Shown here piece by piece: positions 57,147 to 64,000 of a stretch of 64,000 nucleotides of DNA (its first letter is position 1; each line of letters starts with the position of its first letter). The translations under genes and the position numbers were made by a program. Source of the stretch: Blastocystis hominis (taxonomy: Eukaryota > Sar > Bigyra > Opalinata > Blastocystidae); assembly GCF_000151665.1 (NCBI RefSeq), contig NW_013171849.1:124001-188000 (forward strand). Reading direction: 5' to 3'. The notes beneath the pieces are model-generated. The model was not told where the DNA came from and did no database searches. It worked only from the letters and a program-made list of their open reading frames with translations.

Positions 57147-58412
57147 ATGCCCGGTACATTGCAGTTGAATATTGGGTGAGCTCTAGGTCTTGTTGGAGAT
57201 ACAGCAGATACAGTTTACACGATTTCAAAAGATGTTGAGGTTGTACCGACTTTCGATGCGATGGGATTGAACCCGGATTTGTTGCGAGGCATTTATGCAT
57301 ACGGTAAGGGGTGGTTGGTGAAAGCTTGTTTCTTACGTGTTTGTAGGTTTCGAAAAGCCCTCGGCCATTCAGCAGCGTGCGATTCTCCCCATTATCAAAG
57401 GCAGAGACGTTATCGCTCAATCCCAGTCAGGAACGGGAAAGACCGGTGTGTTCTGCATCGGAGTGCTTCAGAACATCGACCCCTCTCTCATGGAGACGCA
57501 GGCCCTCATTTTATCGCCCACGCGCGAGTTGGCTGAGCAATCACAGAAAGTGCTGCTTTCGATCGGAGATTGCATGAAAGTGCAGTGCCACGCATGCGTT
57601 GGAGGCAAGAGTCTGAGCGATGACATCCGTCGTCTCGATTACGGTGTCCAGGTGGTGTCCGGCACTCCGGGCCGTGTCTACGATATGATCAACCGTCGTC
57701 ACCTGCGAACGCGCAATATCAAGATCCTGGTGATCGACGAAGGCGATGAGATGCTGAATCAGGGCTTCAAGGAGCAGCTGTACGATATCTACCGCTATCT
57801 GCCTCCAGCAACGCAAGTGGTGCTTGTTTCTGCGACGATGCCGAAGGAGGTGCTGGACATGACGAGCAAGTTCATGAACGAGCCTGTGAAAATCCTTGTG
57901 AAGCGCGATGAGCTGACGCTGGAGGGCATCAAGCAGTTCTTCGTGGCGGTGGAGCGCGAGGAGTGGAAGTTCGACACGCTGTGCGACCTGTACAACAACC
58001 TGACCATCACGCAGGCCGTCATCTTCTGCAACACGCGGCGCAAAGTGGAGTGGCTGGCGGCGAAGCTGCGCGAGGCGAACTTCACGGTGAGCTCGATGCA
58101 CGGAGACATGCCGCAGAAGGAACGCGATCGCATTATGGAGGAGTTCCGAGCCGGAAATAGCCGAGTGCTGATCGCTACCGACGTGTGGGGACGAGGACTG
58201 GATGTGCAGCAGGTGTCGCTGGTGATTAATTACGATCTGCCGAATAGTCGAGAGCTGTATATTCATCGGATTGGACGATCCGGACGATTCGGAAGGAAGG
58301 GCGTCGGAATCAACTTTGTCACGAATGAGGATATCAGCGTTCTGAGAGATATCGAGCAGTACTACAGCACGCAGATCGATGAAATGCCTATGAACATTAA
58401 CGATTTAATCTG
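57147..58412 (+). CDS. EIF4A3: eIF4A3-type DEAD-box helicase (exon junction complex); no encoded stop codon
   Basis: Exons 57147-57153, 57187-57303 and 57347-58410 give 396 aa. Motifs: Q-motif [12 protein letters not shown], Walker [37 protein letters not shown], motif [60 protein letters not shown]. The [20 protein letters not shown] block and the ending [15 protein letters not shown] match eIF4A3/FAL1, whose family ends exactly at ...DLI. Here DLI is followed by TGG, not a stop. The T (58411) lies 5 nt before TGTTTGTT (58416-58423), so cleavage after T or TG and addition of A gives UAA or UGA. Without this the frame runs 25 residues further to 58488. Motif II is DEGD instead of DEAD. Confidence 0.93.
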
Positions 58413-58415
58413 GGA

Positions 58416-58423
58416 TGTTTGTT
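58416..58423 (+). terminator. TGTTTGTT motif that probably creates the eIF4A3 stop
   Basis: Same 5-nt spacing from the terminal T as in the MFS (57090/57095) and pICln (34851/34846) genes, but here the following codon is TGG, so a stop only forms after polyadenylation. Confidence 0.8.
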
Positions 58424-58546
58424 GGAATCGGTGGAAAAACAAAATCACTAGGTCGGTTATAAATGTGACTGGACTCAAATCCTCATAGTCTTGGCTTCTC
58501 GATTTGCTTCCTCCTAAATACGACCCCACCATTCACACTCTTTTCG

Positions 58547-58554
58547 AACAAACA
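58547..58554 (-). terminator. TGTTTGTT motif (minus strand), cathepsin L gene
   Basis: 25 nt beyond the stop at 58580. Confidence 0.7.
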
Positions 58555-58579
58555 ACAATGCTACCAAACCGCTAGTCAT

Positions 58580-59530
58580 TTAGAAAGTGGGGTAGGAAGC
58601 GGCCATGTTAATACCGCAGATACCCTCTCCCTGATCTCTATGAGCGATCTTCACGTATCCCTTATCACCCCAAGAAGCACCCCAAGAGTTCTTCACAATA
58701 ATGTACTCCTTCGCATAACCGACGGCGAGCACTCCGTGGTTCAGAGAGGTTCCGCACATATCCGAGTCCAGAACACCTCCAGTGTACATCTGGAAGACGA
58801 AGGAATCGGCCTGAATAGCCACAGACACGGGGGCCTTGGTCAGAGCCTGCTTAAGAGCAACACCATCGTTGGCAGGAACATCCTCATATCCAGTGATAGA
58901 AATGACAGAGGTGCACTGGTCATCCTTGCAATCCTCGTCCTTAGCGTGGTAAGGATAGTCCTCCTCAGTGCACAGACCCTTCTTCATGACGTACTCGAAA
59001 GCGGTATCCATGAAACCACCTCCGCATCCAGCATCCTCAGTATCGCAATCCACAAGCTGCTGCTCAGACAGAGACACCAGCTTTCCGGTGGCAACGAAGT
59101 TTCCTCCCTCCAGAGCTCCGGTAGCAGAGAAAGCCCAGCAAGATCCGCAAGAACCCTGGTTCTTCACAGGGGTCACGGCTCCCTTTTCTCTCCAGTCGAT
59201 GGACTCCACAGCCATGTTGTTAAGCACACGAGCCTGCTTGTGGTTCAAGGGCTTCTTCATGCATCCGCAGAGCTTCGAGGTAGCGAACTCCGTGTTGGTC
59301 ATATCAGCGAAGGGAGTCATTCCCAGAGTGAAAGAGTGCTCGTCACTGTTGAACTTCTCGATCCAGTCCATGTTGTAGGCAAGCACCTTCTTGCGGTACT
59401 CTCTCTCAGAGCTGAGGTAGTTCTTTCCATACTTAGCTTCGAAAGTTTGGAAAAGCTTCTCATAGTAAGCATCCGAGTGAAGGTTCAGGCTCAGGGCCAC
59501 AGCGAACAGAACAAAGAAAATAGATTTCAT
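58580..59530 (-). CDS. Cathepsin L-like cysteine protease (C1A papain family)
   Basis: Single exon, 316 aa. Signal peptide [20 protein letters not shown]29 propeptide with [20 protein letters not shown] and [13 protein letters not shown]; mature enzyme from about residue 107. Catalytic Cys131 in [20 protein letters not shown], oxyanion Gln125, His265 in [11 protein letters not shown], Asn281 in [28 protein letters not shown] and [11 protein letters not shown] are also standard. The triad is complete, unlike the pseudoprotease at 20631-17873. It probably works in lysosome-like compartments or is secreted. It is one of only two long genes here without any intron and has strong codon bias, suggesting high expression or a retroposed origin. 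Confidence 0.96.
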   Translation of the reverse strand: MKSIFFVLFAVALSLNLHSDAYYEKLFQTFEAKYGKNYLSSEREYRKKVLAYNMDWIEKFNSDEHSFTLGMTPFADMTNTEFATSKLCGCMKKPLNHKQARVLNNMAVESIDWREKGAVTPVKNQGSCGSCWAFSATGALEGGNFVATGKLVSLSEQQLVDCDTEDAGCGGGFMDTAFEYVMKKGLCTEEDYPYHAKDEDCKDDQCTSVISITGYEDVPANDGVALKQALTKAPVSVAIQADSFVFQMYTGGVLDSDMCGTSLNHGVLAVGYAKEYIIVKNSWGASWGDKGYVKIAHRDQGEGICGINMAASYPTF

Positions 59531-59890
59531 AGCTCACAAAGATATTTTGAAAATATGGACGGAAGGAACCGACCACTGAGATCATGAAACACTATTTTGG
59601 GAGCGAATAATATGAGACGACGTGTATTTGTTCATTGGATGAACCAATAATTGAATAAGGAATCCATCCTATTTCTGGAATGTCAAATTCTGGAATCCAT
59701 TTTGATTTCCAGAAAAAGGGGCGATTTCTCTTTTCGGTTGATCTTTAGGAAAAAGGATGCCTGAGACTGAGATAAGTATATATGGGGGATTTCATAGGTC
59801 TCTTCTACAAATTATCATCGTAGTTTCCTTTGAAAGAGTGTTTCGTAGTCACAGCATGTGCTATCAAAGCAGCAACTTCAAGAAGAAATT

Positions 59891-60733
59891 ATGCCTACGC
59901 TAAACAAGCAATTTGACGGTTTGTGAACTCTTTCAAATTGAAATTAGTTGTGTACGACCTCCAAGTCGTGGTCGAAGCAATAAATAAGAAGTTGAGAGAT
60001 TTTTCCTTTTCCATTTCTGAAGTTACCTGTGATGATGGAGTTACGTACTATTGTTTCAACAACAAAGTATTGATTATTGGCATTCTGACAGAGAGGTTGC
60101 CGATTTAGCTTCCAGTCAATGTGCTTTGAGCAAAACTCATCTTCAAGTATTGCAATTGGCGATTCAGGCAATACAATCGTCTCGATATTCTCGCTGGTTT
60201 CATTCTTAGGCAAGAAAACATCTCTTATGATTCGGTTGTGAGTTCTGTGAAAAGCAATTTGTCCGGCGATGTTGTATCATCTCTAGTGTAATTCATAAAG
60301 GTTTAGGAAACAGATTCGATACTTGAGGAATTGCTCGAAGAGAAGTGGTTGCTGAAATACGTTGGCCATTCCATCGCTTGTCTTATGTTAAGGTTCTTCC
60401 GTCTGTTGTAACCGTAGTAGCAGGTCCTCGGTTACTAGTCGAGTTGAGCAGTTGGCTAGTGGATACACTGAAAGTACCTGAGTGCTCGGTTTGTATGGAT
60501 CCTGTTGTTGGCGTTTTTATATTTGATTTCTTCTTCTTACATTCTAGGGAATCAATTGTCCACACAGTTGTGGAGCGGTTCTGCATCGTTCTTGCGCATA
60601 TAAATTACTCCTGTCATCTCGTGTTAGTAGTGACTATGCGAAAGGAAAGTGTCCTGGCTGCAAGCAACCGTGGTTTGCAGATATCAATCAGTTTTCGGAT
60701 TCTGGAAGGATCTATGTGGACAGTGTACTCTAA
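59891..60733 (+). CDS. NSE1-like SMC5/6 complex subunit (RING-like E3)
   Basis: C-terminal variant RING: CSVCMDPVVGINCPHSCGAV, LHRSCAYK, then KGKCPGCKQPWFADI, giving C-C-C-C-H-C-C-C spacing followed by the Trp typical of NSE1. Upstream pieces fit the NSE1 winged-helix part: LQVVVEAINKKLRDFSFSIS, VTIDYWHSDREVADLA, LDILAGFILRQENISYDSVV, LEELLEEKWLLKY, GPRLLVELSSWLVDTL. NSE1 with NSE3/NSE4 regulates SMC5/6 in DNA repair. Clear introns: 59920-59948, one of 23 nt near 60045-60067, one ending 60309, and one of about 41 nt ending 60546. Junctions around 60110-60180 and 60355-60420 could not be fixed. The stop TAA is at 60731-60733. Confidence 0.7.
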
Positions 60734-62090
60734 CATCATCAAGAATCTTGTTTGTAAGCTTAGTTTAGTTTAGTTTAGTTTAGTTTAGATGAAATTGGTG
60801 ATATGGTGATATAAAATAAACACAAAAGCCAACTGTTTGTTACAAACACATGAAGAATAGTTAATGGAATTCAAATACTGCAGAAGCTTATTCTTAATAT
60901 CTTGCTTTCCATAAGGAGCATACCCACCCCAAGATCGATCAAAGCTATGGTTAAGAAAAAAGTCAAAAAGTCAACCAAAGCATGTTAAACTCGCTGAACG
61001 TATCGATGTAATTAAAAATGTCATTTACTCCATACTTTATTTGTTTCATGGTAGGATTCAGTCGCTTCAGTTCATTCTGAAACGTCTCAATTATGACTAT
61101 ATTGATATTCAGAGAGAGGATCTTTACATCGCATACATTGCGTTATCGATGGAAAATCGTAGTAAGACCTAGTATCCACTCCTCTTCTTTGACATAACAG
61201 AATGGTATGTCTTTTAGGTTCTTGCTACATGGTTAGCACAAAAGAACAATAGTCAATACATTATTGGACATTTGATAAAATAATAGATGTTACTATAACC
61301 GCGATTTTGTTATTGTTAAAATGTATTATCTACTAATTGAATCAAATAATAATATGCAGAAGGAAGGAGATACGACCTCTTCCATCTGAAATTGGAAGAA
61401 GTGTTATAAACCAAGTGTTAGGAATTTTGTGTAGAACACTCTAATGATTTATACACAGTTTTATTAATAATTCGTTGCTGAGTAGACTGCTTGATGTATT
61501 CTGTGTGTGTAAAATAAGCATTTTCACATTGTGAAATACCCTTCATCTAGATTGTGGTAGAATCAAATTTTAAAAATAGTTTCAATATAATTCACGCGTT
61601 AAATCTGATGTTCGAGTCAAATGACCTAACCTAACTCTAATTTTAAAATATCCTTATATCTTTCATTAAATATGTGATCTGATCACTAGAAAAAAGCAAA
61701 TCGAACTGACAATCTGTCAAGTGCCTATTTCTCACTGTTTCAATAATAGTATTCATAAAACCATCTTCATAGCTTTTATAAATAATGTCAAATTGTTCTT
61801 CCAACCATATCCAATACCAATTTACCAACCTATTCAAACATCAACATGTAAATACCAAAATACCCAAAATACTGTACAGCAATTTACGATCCTATTCAAA
61901 CGCAAATCAACTGTAAAGCACATCGTAGTTAAAAGTAGAGAAAGATAATAAATCCCGCTAAATAAATCCCTAATAAATTCGACAGATCTCTATGAAGATA
62001 GGATAATGTACTGGGATTATACTGAATCGACAGTAGGAGGTATATTCCCGCGGAATATAAAAGCACGCCAAATACGGTAATCATAAATTA
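60734..62090. other. Intergenic; (TTTAG)n microsatellite and a possible short gene
   Basis: A TTTAG array (about six units) lies at 60762-60789. At 60965-61166 the plus strand is open and protein-like (VKLAERIDVIKNVIYSILYL, GRIQSLQFILKRLNYDYIDI, REDLYIAYIALSMENR), but no ATG, introns or family could be settled. From 61300 to 62090 nothing is recognised. Confidence 0.4.
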
Positions 62091-64000
62091 ATGTCGAATA
62101 GTGTCCTGGGAATTGATTTTGGAACATCCTTTTCCTCTGTGGCCATTCTGTTTAAAGGAGAGATAAAGGTTGTTCATGATGAAAACGGAAGTACCTATAT
62201 TCCGTCAGTTGTTTGTTTCCGTGAGAAGGAGAAGGTGGGAGCGGCCGCCGAGCATTTCAAAAAGAAATACCCCAAAAACACCATTTACGAAATCAAGCGT
62301 ATTGTTGGTTGCCGATACGATGATGCGATTGTTTCTCGGATGCAGAAGATTTGGCCTTTTTCTGTTGTTGAAGGAATGGAACATCGCGTGCAAGTGGAGT
62401 TTTATGTGAACGATAAACGTCGACGTTACTACCCTGAGTATGTGATCTCGAAAGTTTTGAAATATCTGGTTGGGCTGGCGGAGAATGTGACTGGAGAGAA
62501 GTACTCCAAGGCTGTGATTACCGTTCCTGCTAACTTTAATGACACACAGCGAAAGTGTATTCGGGTAGCTGCTCGTTTTGCCAATCTCGAGGTGCTACGT
62601 ATCATGGACGAGCCTGTCGCTGCAGCTGTTGCTATTTCGATTCAGACGAACATCGACAATAGCCGTGTATTAGTTTATGATCTTGGAGGAGGTACTTTCG
62701 ATTTCACCATTCTGGAAGTGACAGTAAATGACTACCGTGTAAAGGCTACCGACGGAGATCCCTGCCTGGGCGGAGCGGATTTCACCAATGCCTTGATGGC
62801 GCTGTCTCGCCAGAAGATCATCCAAGACGAGGGCGTGGACAGCAACGAGAACCCGCGTCTCGAAGTGGAGCTTCGCAGCGTCTGCGAGACGATCAAGCAG
62901 GAGCTCACCTCTCTGGAGCAAGCCCAGATGGACATCGACCTGTCGCGCTACGGAGGGTCGATGTGCTACACGCTGACGATCAGTCGCTCCGAGTTCGAGA
63001 GCGTGATCGTGGGGCAGATCAAGCGCTCCGTCGACATCGTCGAGAACTGCATGAAGACCTACGACGTGGACATTTCGTCCGTCTCGGGCATCGCTCTGGT
63101 CGGCGGCTCCTCCTGCATCCCGCTCATCCGCAAGGAGCTCAACGAGCGCTTCCCCACGCTCCGCATCCTCTCCGGCTTCGACTCACGCGAAGTCGTCTGT
63201 CGCGGCGCGCTCGTCCAGGCGCTCTCCCTCATCGACGAGCCCGACCTCGTCTCCCCGACGCCCGCCGTGGTCTCTCCCAAGACCCAGCCCGACATCGCCT
63301 CCTCCACCCCCGTTTCCACCATCGAAACGCCCTCCCTCGTCCGCCCCTCCGCCTATCGCGAGAATCTCAACCGTAACGCGCGTCCGGAGGAGCTGCTCCC
63401 CTCCGCCTCCGCCTCCTCGCTCTCCACGCCGCAGTCCGTGTCGCCCTCCGCGGTCCCGTCGCTCAGCTCGCCCCAGCGGATCTCGCTCTCCTCGTCGCAG
63501 CGTCTCTCCGGATCGTCCACGCTCGAGGTCAAGCCCATCAGTCTCCAGCCCGTCCCTCTCTCCCTCCCCAAGCGTCCTTCTACGCCCTCTCTCTCCTCGC
63601 CCTCTCTCGCACCCGTTCCTGCGCCCATTCCCGCACCAATTCCCGCACCGATTCCCGCACCAATTCCCGCACCAATTCCCGCACCAGTTGCTGCACCGAC
63701 ACACGACTTCGGGAAGGTGCATATCCATCCAACGACGCCTCTGGACCTTGGAATCCGCGTGCAGGGCAAGTACATGAGCGTGATTATTCCGCGGAACACG
63801 CCGCTGCCGACCTCGATGTCGAAGACGTACCAGACGAACGAGGACCATCCGGACTGCGTGCACTGCTGCATGTACCAGGGCAACCACGAGCTGGTGGCGA
63901 ACGATGTGAAGATCGGGATCATCAAGGCGAAGGACATTCCGGTGTACCCCAACGTGCGCAGCCTGATCTCCATCACGTTTTCGATCGATATCAATGGAGT
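62091..64000 (+). CDS. Divergent Hsp70 with a long Ser/Pro-rich linker (3' end outside window)
   Basis: Open from ATG 62091 to the window end (636 codons) without introns. Nucleotide-binding domain about 1-380: GIDFGTSFSSVAIL (phosphate 1 loop), NGSTYIPSVVCF, YEIKRIVGCRYDD, AVITVPANFNDTQRKCIRVA, MDEPVAAAVA, VYDLGGGTFDFTIL (phosphate 2), GIALVGGSSCIPLIRKEL and SREVVCRGALVQA. Where Hsp70s have a short hydrophobic linker (DLLLLD), about 160 residues of Ser/Pro/Thr-rich sequence intervene, including tandem PAPI repeats (63610-63690). A substrate-binding beta-like domain follows from about residue 546: TTPLDLGIRVQGKYMSVIIP, RNTPLPTSMSKTYQTNEDHP. The fold is Hsp70, but interdomain coupling must differ. 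Probably cytosolic (no presequence). Confidence 0.85.
   Translation, partial: MSNSVLGIDFGTSFSSVAILFKGEIKVVHDENGSTYIPSVVCFREKEKVGAAAEHFKKKYPKNTIYEIKRIVGCRYDDAIVSRMQKIWPFSVVEGMEHRVQVEFYVNDKRRRYYPEYVISKVLKYLVGLAENVTGEKYSKAVITVPANFNDTQRKCIRVAARFANLEVLRIMDEPVAAAVAISIQTNIDNSRVLVYDLGGGTFDFTILEVTVNDYRVKATDGDPCLGGADFTNALMALSRQKIIQDEGVDSNENPRLEVELRSVCETIKQELTSLEQAQMDIDLSRYGGSMCYTLTISRSEFESVIVGQIKRSVDIVENCMKTYDVDISSVSGIALVGGSSCIPLIRKELNERFPTLRILSGFDSREVVCRGALVQALSLIDEPDLVSPTPAVVSPKTQPDIASSTPVSTIETPSLVRPSAYRENLNRNARPEELLPSASASSLSTPQSVSPSAVPSLSSPQRISLSSSQRLSGSSTLEVKPISLQPVPLSLPKRPSTPSLSSPSLAPVPAPIPAPIPAPIPAPIPAPIPAPVAAPTHDFGKVHIHPTTPLDLGIRVQGKYMSVIIPRNTPLPTSMSKTYQTNEDHPDCVHCCMYQGNHELVANDVKIGIIKAKDIPVYPNVRSLISITFSIDING

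Noticed and set aside
57147-58488. eIF4A3 ending at the encoded TAG at 58486-58488
   Set aside because: The extra 25 residues are unlike the family, which ends at ...DLI, and they cover the polyadenylation motif.

Overview
ORGANISM. This looks like a eukaryotic nuclear contig, most probably from Blastocystis (a stramenopile gut protist). Three things visible in the sequence point there. (1) Almost every gene is split by GT-AG introns of only about 25-37 nt, often ending CTAG or TAG. (2) The octamer TGTTTGTT lies shortly downstream of about 18 genes; this is the known Blastocystis polyadenylation-site motif. The eIF4A3 gene at 57147 has no encoded stop, and the spacing to the motif suggests polyadenylation makes it. 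(3) There is a pyruvate:ferredoxin oxidoreductase with a presequence, as expected for a mitochondrion-related organelle. The subtype cannot be fixed from the sequence.

LAYOUT. 1-729: C-terminal part of a PHO85-type CDK. 1.1-6.7 kb, 11.4-12.0 kb, 17.9-20.6 kb and 22.6-23.4 kb: an AT-rich family of MORN / transmembrane / BspA-like leucine-rich-repeat genes and decayed copies. They include a 1,168-residue MORN-TM-LRR protein and a secreted papain-fold pseudoprotease fused to LRRs. 7.5-11 kb: GT61-like glycosyltransferase and RAD51. 13-17 kb: PFOR and tRNA-Val. 24-30 kb: RPL17, a type II membrane glycosyltransferase, a HORMAD/Hop1 meiotic protein, RPL10, tRNA-Ser. 29.8-43 kb: dense housekeeping block (CNBP-like zinc knuckle protein, NAC-alpha, BRX1, SF3B2, pICln, a WHIM/double-PHD chromatin protein, AP-1 gamma adaptin, a GOS1-like SNARE). 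43.9-64 kb: PHO80-like cyclin, ELO elongase, copine, V-ATPase F, diacylglycerol lipase, SAR1-like GTPase, PTB-like RNA-binding protein, acyl carrier protein, MFS carrier, eIF4A3, cathepsin L, NSE1, and an unusual Hsp70 that runs off the end.

HOW THE GENES RELATE. No operons are expected. Themes are pre-mRNA processing (SF3B2, pICln, PTB-like, eIF4A3), secretory traffic (SAR1, AP-1 gamma, GOS1, V-ATPase, glycosyltransferases), genome maintenance and meiosis (RAD51, HORMAD, NSE1), organelle metabolism (PFOR, ACP), and a possible CDK-cyclin phosphate-signalling pair at the two flanks. Gene spacing is very tight: RPL17 and its convergent neighbour overlap at their stop codons.

Exons were joined by eye, requiring GT-AG borders, frame continuity and a total length divisible by three. 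Where that failed it is stated.
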